From Bacteroidales bacterium (lineage in GTDB: Bacteria > Bacteroidota > Bacteroidia > Bacteroidales > VadinHA17), in contig JALHSP010000026.1 in NCBI GenBank assembly GCA_022865305.1, positions 62,001-126,000 of the forward strand: a DNA stretch of 64,000 nt, given 5' to 3'. The translations under genes were made by a program, and so were the position numbers. Shown here piece after piece: positions 37,031 to 45,923 of this stretch (its first letter is position 1; each line of letters opens with the position of its first letter). A model generated the notes under the pieces. It was not told where the DNA came from. It did not search any database and was given only the letters and a program-made list of their open reading frames with translations.

Positions 37031-37062
37031 TTTGTGCCTTTGCGCCCCTGCGCCTTTGTCCC
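37031..37062 (-). repeat. Inverted period-8 repeat, four units
   Basis: On the plus strand TTTGTGCC, TTTGCGCC, CCTGCGCC, TTTGTCCC, each exactly 8 nt, the reverse complement of the GGCnCAAA unit. Confidence 0.65.
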
Positions 37063-37069
37063 TTTTTCT

Positions 37070-37077
37070 TACCTTTG
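37070..37077 (+). promoter_or_regulatory. -7 box for waaA
   Basis: TACCTTTG, exact TAnnTTTG match, 20 bp upstream of the waaA ATG and 7 bp after the inverted period-8 array. TTTG units of that array lie upstream but not at the ideal spacing. Confidence 0.5.
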
Positions 37078-37096
37078 ACCGTTCTAAAAGCTGGAT

Positions 37097-38320
37097 ATGA
37101 AAGTAATATATAATCTTGGTATAATAATTTATACGGCACTTGCACATCTTATATCTCCGTTTAATAAAAAAGCAAGATTATATATTAAGGGAAGGATCGG
37201 ATGGGAGAAAAATCTTGCTGAAAAAATTAATCATGGCGATAAATATATCTGGATTCATTGTGCATCTCTGGGTGAGTTTGAACAGGGAAGACCTGTTATT
37301 GAGAAAGTAAAAAAAGAAATGCCGCATTTTAAGATTATTCTGACTTTCTTCTCACCATCAGGTTATGAGATACGGAAGAATTACCAGCTTGCGGATATAA
37401 TTTGTTATCTGCCTTACGATACCCCTGGCAATGCTGAAAAATTCATCAGCCTGATTGATCCAGGATTAGTCATTTTTGTTAAATATGAATTCTGGTACAA
37501 TTATATATCAGTACTTAAGAGAAAAAACATTCCTCTATATCTTATTTCAGGGATATTCAGGAAGGAACAGCAGTTCTTTAAATGGTATGGATCATTTTTC
37601 CGGCAAATATTGAAAATGTTCTCAAGGATTTTTGTCCAGGATATGCGCTCGTTTGATCTTCTTCGGGGCATAGGGATTGAAAATGTATCCCTCGCTGGCG
37701 ATACCCGTTTTGACAGAGTAATGCAGATTGCCGGAAATGCAAAAGATATCATCCAGATTGAACGCTTCAGGGGAGAAGAGAAGTTGTTTTTGGCCGGCAG
37801 CAGTTGGAAACAGGATGAAGAGATAATATCCCAATATATTAACCGGTACCCTGACAAGATGAAATGGGTATTTGCACCCCATGAAATAGACATTAATAAT
37901 ATTGAAAGACTTGAGAAACTGATCAGGATTAAGCATGTGAGGTTCTCTCAGTTCTCAGAAGATTTTACTGATGCAAGAGTGATGATTATTGACAATATTG
38001 GTATGCTTTCTTCTGCATACCGGTATGCATATATTGCTGCGGTTGGAGGAGGATTCGGGAAAGGCATCCACAATATTCTTGAGCCTGCATGCTGGGGCAT
38101 ACCGGTACTTTTTGGTCCGAACCATGAAAAATTCAGAGAGGCTGCTGACCTTTTAAGTATCGGAGGAGCAAAATCTTTTAATTCATATGATAGTTTTAAA
38201 GATGCACTTGATATATTCTTAGACAACAAAATTCTTTATTCACAGGCCGCTGAAGCAGCAGGGGATTATGTAAAAGAAAACACCGGAGCCACCGGTAAAA
38301 TCATGCAGGGAATCGTCTGA
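37097..38320 (+). CDS. waaA: 3-deoxy-D-manno-octulosonic acid (Kdo) transferase
   Basis: GT30 family enzyme that adds Kdo to lipid IVA in lipopolysaccharide synthesis. 407 residues; an N-terminal hydrophobic segment anchors it to the inner membrane, followed by IWIHCASLGEFEQGRPVIE (the Glu after GEF is the usual catalytic base), KYEFWYNYI, and GGGFGKGIHNILEPACWGIPVLFGPNHEKF near the C-terminus. Full length. No other LPS gene adjacent; the gene stands alone between the divergent kinase operon and the TonB receptor. Confidence 0.95.
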   Translation: MKVIYNLGIIIYTALAHLISPFNKKARLYIKGRIGWEKNLAEKINHGDKYIWIHCASLGEFEQGRPVIEKVKKEMPHFKIILTFFSPSGYEIRKNYQLADIICYLPYDTPGNAEKFISLIDPGLVIFVKYEFWYNYISVLKRKNIPLYLISGIFRKEQQFFKWYGSFFRQILKMFSRIFVQDMRSFDLLRGIGIENVSLAGDTRFDRVMQIAGNAKDIIQIERFRGEEKLFLAGSSWKQDEEIISQYINRYPDKMKWVFAPHEIDINNIERLEKLIRIKHVRFSQFSEDFTDARVMIIDNIGMLSSAYRYAYIAAVGGGFGKGIHNILEPACWGIPVLFGPNHEKFREAADLLSIGGAKSFNSYDSFKDALDIFLDNKILYSQAAEAAGDYVKENTGATGKIMQGIV

Positions 38321-38408
38321 AAAGATACTAACAGATTATGCTCATAATTTGTTAAAAACTAATCTTTTTGAAATTATAGGGATCATTCAAAGAGATGTAA
38401 ATTGTCGC

Positions 38409-38437
38409 TCCGGAATTGTAAAAATTATGATTCCGGA
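38409..38437 (+). terminator. Stem-loop between waaA and the TonB-dependent receptor gene
   Basis: Perfect 8-bp arms TCCGGAAT (38409-38416) and ATTCCGGA (38430-38437) followed by ATTTTAAT. The U-tract is weak, so it may be a terminator for waaA or a leader structure of the receptor mRNA. Confidence 0.5.
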
Positions 38438-38498
38438 ATTTTAATCTAATCAGGTAATTACGATAAAATAAAATTTATTAATCCTTAATCCTAATACT

Positions 38499-41400
38499 AT
38501 GATGAAGCAATTCAAACACGTTTTTACAATGTTGATATTCCTGTTCATAGCAGTAATGGCAAATGGGCAGGGAGTCACAACATCGTCACTGAGCGGCAAG
38601 ATAGTTGATAGCAAAGGTGAACCTTTAGCAGGTGCGACGATCCTTGCCACTCATGTACCTTCTGGAACAATATACGGAGCTACTGCCAATAATCAGGGAT
38701 TGTATACCATTCAGGGTATGCGTCCCGGGGGGCCATACAAAGTAGAAATCTCATTTGTCGGGTATTCCAAGGAAACTTTCACAGATATTAACCTTCTGTT
38801 AGGAGAGAATTTTGATCTATATACCCCAATGAAAGAGTCAAACAAGGAGCTTGCAATAGTTACGGTTATCGGGACAAGACCTTCTGCATTCAGTACAGAA
38901 AAAATGGGAGCCTCCACGAACATAAACAAAACTGATATGGCTTTGATTCCTTCAATGAATCGTTCTCTTGGAGACTATACCAAGCTTTCACCCTATTCAA
39001 CAGGGACAGGGTCATACGTCGGACGTGAAGCCTACAATACCAATGTTACTGTTGACGGTGCTAACTTTAACAACAACTTCGGTTTGTCAGGCACAAATAT
39101 GCCCGGTGTATCCGGAGAACCTATCTCGATGGAGTCAATTGAAGAGATCCAGGTAGCGGTAGCGCCGTTTGATGTTCGTCAGTCAAACTTCACGGGTGCC
39201 GGAGTCAATGCAATAACCAAAAGCGGAACCAACCACTTCAGAGGATCAGTATATGGTTATTATCGCGATCAAAGCTTCAATGGTAAAAAAATACGTGATA
39301 CAGAACTGACTGTTGCTGAATCGGCAAAAAAAGCCTACGGTTTTACACTGGGAGGTCCGATTATTAAAAACAAACTTTTCTTCTTTATCAGCGGTGAAAA
39401 AGAAACTACTCTGACTCCGGGTAATACACTGCTTGCACTTGATGATGGCCGGGATCCGTTAACTGATCTGAATGTCAATACCAGAGTCTGGGCTGACAGT
39501 CTCCAGAGGTTCTCCCAGTTGCTGAAAGATAATTTTAATTATGAGACCGGAGCGTATGAAAACTGGGGAGGTGACAATGATATGAATAACAAGATTCTTC
39601 TCAAATTAGACTGGAACATCAGCAAGAATCACAAGTTGACCCTTCGGTACAACTTTTCTGAGAGTTCGACTGTATTCAGACCGAGCAACAGCGGTGATGC
39701 AAGACCTTCAATATCCACGGGTCGCCACAGCCGCACCGGTGGTATGTCATTTGAAAATTCACAGTATTTCAATTCCAACAAGCTGCATTCCATTACAGCT
39801 GAAGTGAACAGCCGTTTTGGTGAAGTATCAAACAAATTCCTGCCTGCATATACACTCTATAAACAGCCACGTGCAAGCAACAGCTCAGTGTTCCCGTTTA
39901 TAGATATAATGTTTGGAAACGCAACTACTGGCGATGTTCAGATGTCGGCAGGTTATGAATTATTCTCTTATAAAAACAGGGTGGATAATAATACCCTTAT
40001 TCTTACAGATAATGTTTCCTATCAGCTGGATAAACACAATTTCACATTAGGGCTGTCGTATGAACATCAGTATTTTGCCAACAGCTACCTGCGCCAGGGA
40101 TCTTCATATTACAGGTTCAAGAATCTTGCATCTTTTGAAAGGTTTTTAAATGGCGATGGTGACGGACAGCCATATAATGAAAATTATGATCCAATAAATT
40201 TTGCATACACTTATCCGATCAATGGTTTAACAAATCCTATTGCCGAGTTATCTTTTGGTCAGTTTTCAACATATCTACAAGATGAATTCAGTGTACTTGA
40301 CAACCTGAAAGTAACAGGCGGTGTCCGTATCGATCTTCCGATGTATCTTGACGGAGCACTGGATAATCCAAGCCTTCATGGTGTAACCTTTGCAGATGGT
40401 GAAGAGGTTAATCTTTCAACATGGCCAGAATCTAGGGTACTTTGGTCACCGCGCATCGGATTTTCATATGATGTACTTAATAATAAAGTGCTCAAGATTC
40501 GGGGAGGTACAGGTATTTTCACAGGACGTATTCCTTTTGTATGGTTTACCAACCAGCCAACAAACAGCGGCATGATCCAATATCAGCTTGTAATTAATTC
40601 AAATGGAGGTGCTACCAGCCAGGCTCGCCTGGCCAGGCTTCCGTTGCTAACTGATGCATCTCAACTATTACAAGATGCTACAATTTCTGATATATTTCCT
40701 CAGGCTAACGTCGCCGGAGGAAGGATAGCTGCTATTGCAAAAGATTTTGAACTCCCTCAGGTATGGCGTACAAGCCTGGGATTTGATATAAAGCTGCCAC
40801 TGGACATGATGTTAACCCTTGAAGGAGTTTACACAAAAGATTTAAATGCAATCCAGTTTGAGAATATCAACTTACAACCGGCTGCAGGCACATATTTTGC
40901 AGGGGACAATGAACTTCCCTGGTGGTCAAATTCTTCCACTGCTACCAAATATATCACCGCACCCTGGACTGATGTGGTTATTATGCGCAACACAAACAAA
41001 GGGCAGGGATATTCCGTTTCGGCCCAGATTGACCTGCCAAGAGTTTACGGATTCAGCGGTATGATAGGTTATTCAAGAAGCTGGAATAAAGAGGTAACAG
41101 GCAAATCAGGATCTGATCCGTTCTCGGCCTGGCAGTACAGGCAGATGACTCGGGAGCTTAATTCAGACGAGTTGGGTTTATCTTATAACAATACACCTCA
41201 CCGGGTTGTTGCTTCTTTTAACTACACCGTTGAATATGCAAAATATTTCGGATCATCACTCGCATTTTTCTATAATGGCTATAAGGGCGATGCATACTCA
41301 TACATCTATAACGGAGATGCAAACAGGGATGGAACTTCATCTCATGAATTAATGTATATACCTGAGGATGCTTCTGATTTCGTGTTTACTTCTCAGGCTG

Positions 41401-41819
41401 ATGCAGATGCATATTTTGCTTTTGCAGCACAGGATCCTTATCTGAAAAAGCATGTGGGTGAATTCATGCTTAGAAATGGCGCTTATGCACCATGGCAGAG
41501 CCGTCTTGATATGCGCTTCATGCAGGAGTTTAAGCTGAAGGTCAAGGAACAGGTGAACAAACTTCAGTTTACAGTCGACATTGTTAACTTCCTGAACCTG
41601 CTAAATTCAAGCTGGGGTCTCAACCAGAGTGTTGTAACGACTTCCCCGTTGATAATAAATTCATCTGCACCAAATTATGGGAGAGATCCTGTAACAGGAA
41701 AGCTGATGGTCAGCATGAGACAAATTGGAGGAGAATACATAACAAAATCTTTCCAGGATCCTACTTCTGTCGCTGGCACCTGGGGTATTCAGCTTGGCTT
41801 AAGATATTTATTCAATTAA
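38499..41819 (+). CDS. TonB-dependent receptor, Oar-like, with N-terminal carboxypeptidase-regulatory-like domain
   Basis: 1106 residues, outer-membrane beta barrel. Signal peptide ending VMANGQ, then a CarboxypepD_reg-like domain (LSGKIVDSKGEPLAGATILATHVPSG, about 30-115), a plug region (SLGDYTKLSPYSTG, VTVDGANFNNNFGL, SIEEIQVAVAPFDVRQSNFTGAGVNAITKSGTNHFRGSVYG split by normal loops) and a barrel ending in LGLRYLFN. The plug matches Oar-type proteins rather than SusC. No SusD partner follows, so polysaccharide uptake is not indicated; T9SS-linked Oar proteins in other species export proteases, but substrate here is unknown. Confidence 0.9.
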   Translation: MMKQFKHVFTMLIFLFIAVMANGQGVTTSSLSGKIVDSKGEPLAGATILATHVPSGTIYGATANNQGLYTIQGMRPGGPYKVEISFVGYSKETFTDINLLLGENFDLYTPMKESNKELAIVTVIGTRPSAFSTEKMGASTNINKTDMALIPSMNRSLGDYTKLSPYSTGTGSYVGREAYNTNVTVDGANFNNNFGLSGTNMPGVSGEPISMESIEEIQVAVAPFDVRQSNFTGAGVNAITKSGTNHFRGSVYGYYRDQSFNGKKIRDTELTVAESAKKAYGFTLGGPIIKNKLFFFISGEKETTLTPGNTLLALDDGRDPLTDLNVNTRVWADSLQRFSQLLKDNFNYETGAYENWGGDNDMNNKILLKLDWNISKNHKLTLRYNFSESSTVFRPSNSGDARPSISTGRHSRTGGMSFENSQYFNSNKLHSITAEVNSRFGEVSNKFLPAYTLYKQPRASNSSVFPFIDIMFGNATTGDVQMSAGYELFSYKNRVDNNTLILTDNVSYQLDKHNFTLGLSYEHQYFANSYLRQGSSYYRFKNLASFERFLNGDGDGQPYNENYDPINFAYTYPINGLTNPIAELSFGQFSTYLQDEFSVLDNLKVTGGVRIDLPMYLDGALDNPSLHGVTFADGEEVNLSTWPESRVLWSPRIGFSYDVLNNKVLKIRGGTGIFTGRIPFVWFTNQPTNSGMIQYQLVINSNGGATSQARLARLPLLTDASQLLQDATISDIFPQANVAGGRIAAIAKDFELPQVWRTSLGFDIKLPLDMMLTLEGVYTKDLNAIQFENINLQPAAGTYFAGDNELPWWSNSSTATKYITAPWTDVVIMRNTNKGQGYSVSAQIDLPRVYGFSGMIGYSRSWNKEVTGKSGSDPFSAWQYRQMTRELNSDELGLSYNNTPHRVVASFNYTVEYAKYFGSSLAFFYNGYKGDAYSYIYNGDANRDGTSSHELMYIPEDASDFVFTSQADADAYFAFAAQDPYLKKHVGEFMLRNGAYAPWQSRLDMRFMQEFKLKVKEQVNKLQFTVDIVNFLNLLNSSWGLNQSVVTTSPLIINSSAPNYGRDPVTGKLMVSMRQIGGEYITKSFQDPTSVAGTWGIQLGLRYLFN

Positions 41820-41835
41820 CAAAAGAATTTATGTT

Positions 41836-41864
41836 AAACCCCGGAGTTTTTCCGGGGTTTTTTT
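41836..41864 (+). terminator. Intrinsic terminator after the TonB-dependent receptor
   Basis: AAACCCCGGA / GTTTT loop / TCCGGGGTTT, a perfect 10-bp stem followed by Ts, 17 bp after the stop codon. Confidence 0.92.
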
Positions 41865-41968
41865 ATGGCATAAATTGAATGGCTTTTATGAACATTCATT
41901 AATCTTCAGATAATTAATTAATTTGATCCGGCTGGGAATCATGTTATAGCATAAGGTACTGAAAAACA

Positions 41969-42001
41969 GGCAGTATTATTATAGTTAATAACTATACTGC
42001 C
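41969..42001. promoter_or_regulatory. Palindromic element upstream of nrdJ
   Basis: A perfect palindrome TATAGTTA-A-TAACTATA (41980-41996) is enclosed by a second pair GGCAGTAT (41969-41976) and ATACTGCC (41994-42001). It lies about 135 bp before nrdJ in a 316-bp gene-free gap (41820-42135) that otherwise holds only the receptor's terminator; I found no B12 riboswitch box or NrdR box there. Probably an operator or structured leader. Confidence 0.5.
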
Positions 42002-42135
42002 AAATGTTGATAAACTTAAATTTTTTGTCTTGCATTGAGATTATTGCTTATCTAATTTAGCACTTACCCGCTTTACAAATCAGTGGCCGTTTAATCTCAT
42101 TAAAATCAGAGAATAACAGAAATATATTTTAATAT

Positions 42136-44769
42136 ATGGGAGAACTTTTTGTCCAGGAATCAGCTATAGCATCTGAGAAAACAGAAGGCGAACAGCAAAC
42201 ATATGAGGTTCAGAAAAAAAATGCAGGGAAGGAACATATTAAATCAAACGAATGGGAGAACCCAACGGTTGTGTATTCTCATAATGAAGCTGTGGAAGCA
42301 AGCATTCAGTACTTCAACGGTGATGAACTTGCTGCAAGAGTATGGGCAAATAAATATGCTTTGAAAGATTCATTCGGTAACCTGTATGAAAAAACACCCG
42401 ATGATATGCATCACAGGCTTGCCCGGGAAATACACAGGATTGAGCTCAGATATAAAAATCCATTGCCTGAAGATCTGATTTACAGTGTCCTTAAAGACTT
42501 CAGATATATAGTTCCCCAGGGTGGACCAATGACAGGTATAGGGAATGAATACCAGATAGCTTCGCTGTCAAATTGTTTTGTTATCGGAAACGACGGATCA
42601 TCTGATTCTTACGGCGGAATAATGAAAATTGACCAGGAGCAGGTTCAACTGATGAAACGCCGCGGTGGTGTTGGACATGATCTGTCTCATATCCGTCCCC
42701 AAGGGACACCCGTACTGAACAGCGCTCTGACCTCAACCGGAGTTGTGCCATTTATGGAAAGGTATTCCAACTCAACACGTGAAGTTGCCCAGGACGGAAG
42801 GAGAGGAGCTCTTATGCTTTCAATATCGATCAAGCACCCCGATTCGGGAAATTTCATCGATGCAAAACTGGAAAGCGGGAAGGTTACCGGGGCAAATGTC
42901 TCAGTAAAAATCACTGATGAATTCATGAAAGCTGTTGAAGGAAAAACAACCTTCAGGCAGCAATATCCTATAAACTCTGATAATCCTAAATTTGTAACCG
43001 ATATTGACGCCGTTCAGCTCTGGGGCAAGATAATCCATAATGCCTGGAAATCAGCTGAACCGGGAATGCTTTTCTGGGATACAATAATCAGGGAGAGTGT
43101 TCCCGATTGCTATGCAGATCTGGGTTTTGCAACAATCTCTACAAACCCGTGCGGTGAGATTCCATTATGTCCGTACGATAGCTGCAGATTGCTGGCAATT
43201 AATCTTTACAGCTACGTTTCGGATTCGTTTACAGACAAGGCAGAATTTGATTTTGAATTATATAAGGAACATGTTGGCCTTGCTCAACGGATGATGGATG
43301 ATATAATTGACCTGGAACTTGAAAAGATCGATTCTATTTTATCCAAGATTGATTCTGATCCGGAGTGTGATGAACTTAAGAGGGTTGAAAGGAACATGTG
43401 GAAAAACATCAGAAAAAAATCAGAAGAGGGAAGAAGAACGGGAATAGGTATAACAGCAGAAGGAGATATGCTTGCTGCTCTCGGATTAAGATATGGCAGT
43501 GATGAGGCAATTGATTTTTCAGTTGAAGTCCATAAAACACTTGCCCTGGAAGCTTATAAATCATCAACATACCTTGCCAAGGAAAGAGGTCCGTTTGTAA
43601 TTTATGACTCTGAACGAGAGAAAGATAATCCCTTTATTCTGAGGATGAAAGAGGCAGATCCAGTTATGTATAATAATATGGTGAAGTTCGGGCGGAGAAA
43701 CATTGCGCTGCTGACAATTGCACCAACAGGCACTACAAGTCTGATGACCCAGACAACTTCAGGGATAGAACCTATCTTTTCCACATTTTATAAACGCAGG
43801 AGAAAAGTCAATCCCAATGATAAGGATGTAAGGATCACTTTTCAGGATGAGGTAGGTGATTCATGGGAAGAATTTAATGTATTTCATCATAAGTTTGTCG
43901 ATTGGCTTAAGCTTCATGATTACGATCCTGACGAGGTAACCAGGATGGGAGACGAAGAAATTGAATCGATAATTGCCAAATCCCCTTATTATAAAGCAAC
44001 GGCAAACGATATAGACTGGATTGCAAAAGTGAGGATGCAGGGAGCAATACAGAAATGGGTCGACCATTCAATAAGTGTTACAATAAACCTCCCGGCAGAT
44101 GCGAAGGAAGATCTCGTAAGCGAACTGTATCTTACTGCCTGGAAATCGGGATGCAAGGGTGCCACAGTATATCGCGACGGATCAAGAAACGGGGTGCTTA
44201 TTTCAGGAAAGCCTGAGCTGCGGACTGAACGGCCAAAGCGTCCCAAAATTCTCGATTGTGATGTGATCAGGTTTAATATTAATGAAGAAAAATGGGTTGC
44301 ATTCGTTGGTCTGAAAGAGAGCAGACCTTATGAAATTTTTACCGGCCTGGCTGATGAGGAGATTTTCCCTATTCCAAAAAGCATTATCAAGGGAAAAATA
44401 ATCAAGATCAGGGATGAAGACGGGAAACCGCGTTACGATTTTCAATATACTGACAAGTACGGATATAAAAAGACAATCGGAGGTCTGTCACATATGTTCA
44501 AGCCTGAATTCTGGAATTATGCAAAGCTTATTTCAGGAGTTCTGAGGTACGAGATGCCGATTGCGGATGTGGTAAACCTTGTATCATCCCTGAAGCTCGA
44601 CAGTGAATCGATTAACAACTGGAAGAATGGAGTCGAAAGAGCCCTGAAAAAGTATATTCCCAATGGTACAAAGGCAAAAGGAAAATGTGGTGAATGCGGT
44701 TCAGACAACATTGTTTATGAAGAAGGTTGTCTTATCTGTAAGGATTGCGGTTCATCAAAATGCGGGTAG
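42136..44769 (+). CDS. nrdJ: Adenosylcobalamin-dependent ribonucleoside-diphosphate reductase (class II)
   Basis: Makes deoxyribonucleotides using B12 radical chemistry and therefore works with or without oxygen. 877 residues; SNCFVI and NPCGEIPLCPYDSC carry active-site cysteines and the Glu, RRGGVGHDLSHIRPQGT and RREG-like middle blocks, APTGTTSLM substrate loop. The C-terminal tail is a zinc-ribbon CGECGSDN...CKDCGSSKCG, as in NrdJ proteins, thought to help thioredoxin-like reduction. No ATP-cone at the N-terminus, so allosteric activity control is not expected. No class I or III subunits seen here. Confidence 0.93.
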   Translation: MGELFVQESAIASEKTEGEQQTYEVQKKNAGKEHIKSNEWENPTVVYSHNEAVEASIQYFNGDELAARVWANKYALKDSFGNLYEKTPDDMHHRLAREIHRIELRYKNPLPEDLIYSVLKDFRYIVPQGGPMTGIGNEYQIASLSNCFVIGNDGSSDSYGGIMKIDQEQVQLMKRRGGVGHDLSHIRPQGTPVLNSALTSTGVVPFMERYSNSTREVAQDGRRGALMLSISIKHPDSGNFIDAKLESGKVTGANVSVKITDEFMKAVEGKTTFRQQYPINSDNPKFVTDIDAVQLWGKIIHNAWKSAEPGMLFWDTIIRESVPDCYADLGFATISTNPCGEIPLCPYDSCRLLAINLYSYVSDSFTDKAEFDFELYKEHVGLAQRMMDDIIDLELEKIDSILSKIDSDPECDELKRVERNMWKNIRKKSEEGRRTGIGITAEGDMLAALGLRYGSDEAIDFSVEVHKTLALEAYKSSTYLAKERGPFVIYDSEREKDNPFILRMKEADPVMYNNMVKFGRRNIALLTIAPTGTTSLMTQTTSGIEPIFSTFYKRRRKVNPNDKDVRITFQDEVGDSWEEFNVFHHKFVDWLKLHDYDPDEVTRMGDEEIESIIAKSPYYKATANDIDWIAKVRMQGAIQKWVDHSISVTINLPADAKEDLVSELYLTAWKSGCKGATVYRDGSRNGVLISGKPELRTERPKRPKILDCDVIRFNINEEKWVAFVGLKESRPYEIFTGLADEEIFPIPKSIIKGKIIKIRDEDGKPRYDFQYTDKYGYKKTIGGLSHMFKPEFWNYAKLISGVLRYEMPIADVVNLVSSLKLDSESINNWKNGVERALKKYIPNGTKAKGKCGECGSDNIVYEEGCLICKDCGSSKCG

Positions 44770-44813
44770 GTTAACTGTAGTGGATCCCTGAAACGGTATT
44801 TTATATTAATCAG

Positions 44814-44842
44814 AAGGGTGCTTTTTACAGGTGCCCTTTTTT
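44814..44842 (+). terminator. Intrinsic terminator of nrdJ
   Basis: AAGGGTGC pairs with GTGCCCTT (two G-U pairs) around a 9-nt loop, followed by a T-run; it overlaps the stop codon of the converging methyltransferase gene. Confidence 0.65.
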
Positions 44843-45904
44843 ATCCGGTGGCTTTTGAATTATTGCACAAAGCAAAATCCCTCTGTCCTTACAGACGATG
44901 GTATCTTTCTCAATTAGTACCCTGAGTTTTCCGAATAACATTTTCAGGTACTTTTTGAAAAAATCAGTGAACATAGTACCAAATGGTATCCTGGAAAGGA
45001 GGACCTGTAAATGTACCTTCAGGGTGTTTTTTGATCTTGCTGTCCGGGCAATAAGCCGGCCGTCCTTATTAAAGTAGGGACATGGTAACCTTCCATCTCG
45101 CTGAGATTTAAGTCCGACAACTTTATAATTCTTCTTATAATATTTGCTGAAACTGACAAATTTTATATCAGCATTAATACTTTTGGCAATATATTTCACA
45201 GACTCCTCGCTGAACCACCAGGAATGTACTGGAGGAAGGTCAGATGCCCACGTTATATCATCCGTGAAAAATGATTTATTTGGAGTGGTAATGATAGCCT
45301 GTCCACCAGGTTTAAGAAGTGTCAAAGCCAAAGCAAGGAAATTCTGAGGATCATCAACATGTTCAATTACTTCTGTAAAGATGACAATATCGTACAATTC
45401 TGCATTGTTGGTTGCATATTCTGCAATTCCGTTACAGATATAATAATTGCCAAATGATTCTTTTGCCTGGCTGACCGCAGTTTCGGAAATATCGATGCCT
45501 TTAGCATTGTAGCCAGCCTTCACAAGAGCGAATGTAAAGTAGCCCAGACCGCTTCCAATTTCAAGTATCCTGGCCGCTTTATTGTCAATGACCAGTTGAG
45601 ATAAAGCTTCTTTCACTCCCCAATATGCTTCAGCTGAGTCTGCAAGGTATTTTAACGGTTCTGCAAACTTTTTGACAAACCTGGCATATCGCAGGTATCG
45701 GTTATATCCGGGTACTCTGTCTGCATTATTATAGATGTTTTCATAAATGGAGGAAGCATCTGCCCTTGGAAGCGAAAAAGCTGTATTACAATGCCTGCAA
45801 TGATAAATCTTATAAGTGGCAGGTTCCTGGTATCCAGGGTATTCACCATATCTCAGTTCAGCGGTATCACCGCATAACAAGCAGGTTGCAACATTAATAT
45901 TCAT
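44825..45904 (-). CDS. Class I SAM-dependent methyltransferase with N-terminal zinc-finger-like motif
   Basis: 359 residues. The start CLLCGDTAELRYGEY...HCRHCNTAF holds a CxxC...CxxC pair, then a SAM-binding domain: RILEIGSGLGYFTFALVKAGYNAKGIDIS (split by normal loops), NAELYDIVIFTEVIEHVDDPQNF, LKPGGQAIITTPNK. This zinc-plus-Methyltransf_23 layout is common in enzymes of sugar or surface-glycan decoration, but the substrate is unknown. It lies 19 bp downstream of kbl, so it may share its transcript. Confidence 0.82.
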   Translation of the reverse strand: MNINVATCLLCGDTAELRYGEYPGYQEPATYKIYHCRHCNTAFSLPRADASSIYENIYNNADRVPGYNRYLRYARFVKKFAEPLKYLADSAEAYWGVKEALSQLVIDNKAARILEIGSGLGYFTFALVKAGYNAKGIDISETAVSQAKESFGNYYICNGIAEYATNNAELYDIVIFTEVIEHVDDPQNFLALALTLLKPGGQAIITTPNKSFFTDDITWASDLPPVHSWWFSEESVKYIAKSINADIKFVSFSKYYKKNYKVVGLKSQRDGRLPCPYFNKDGRLIARTARSKNTLKVHLQVLLSRIPFGTMFTDFFKKYLKMLFGKLRVLIEKDTIVCKDRGILLCAIIQKPPDKKGHL

Positions 45905-45923
45905 GGAATTTTCAGCATGATTC

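Noticed and set aside
36985-37062. CRISPR array
   Set aside because: Units are 8 nt with no spacers and no cas genes; same for the 7- and 9-nt arrays.
38499-41819. SusC-type polysaccharide utilisation locus
   Set aside because: The plug region fits Oar-like receptors and there is no susD gene or glycoside hydrolase next to it.
41865-42135. Cobalamin riboswitch before the B12-dependent nrdJ
   Set aside because: I could not find a B12-box-like conserved core; only an AT-rich palindrome is present.
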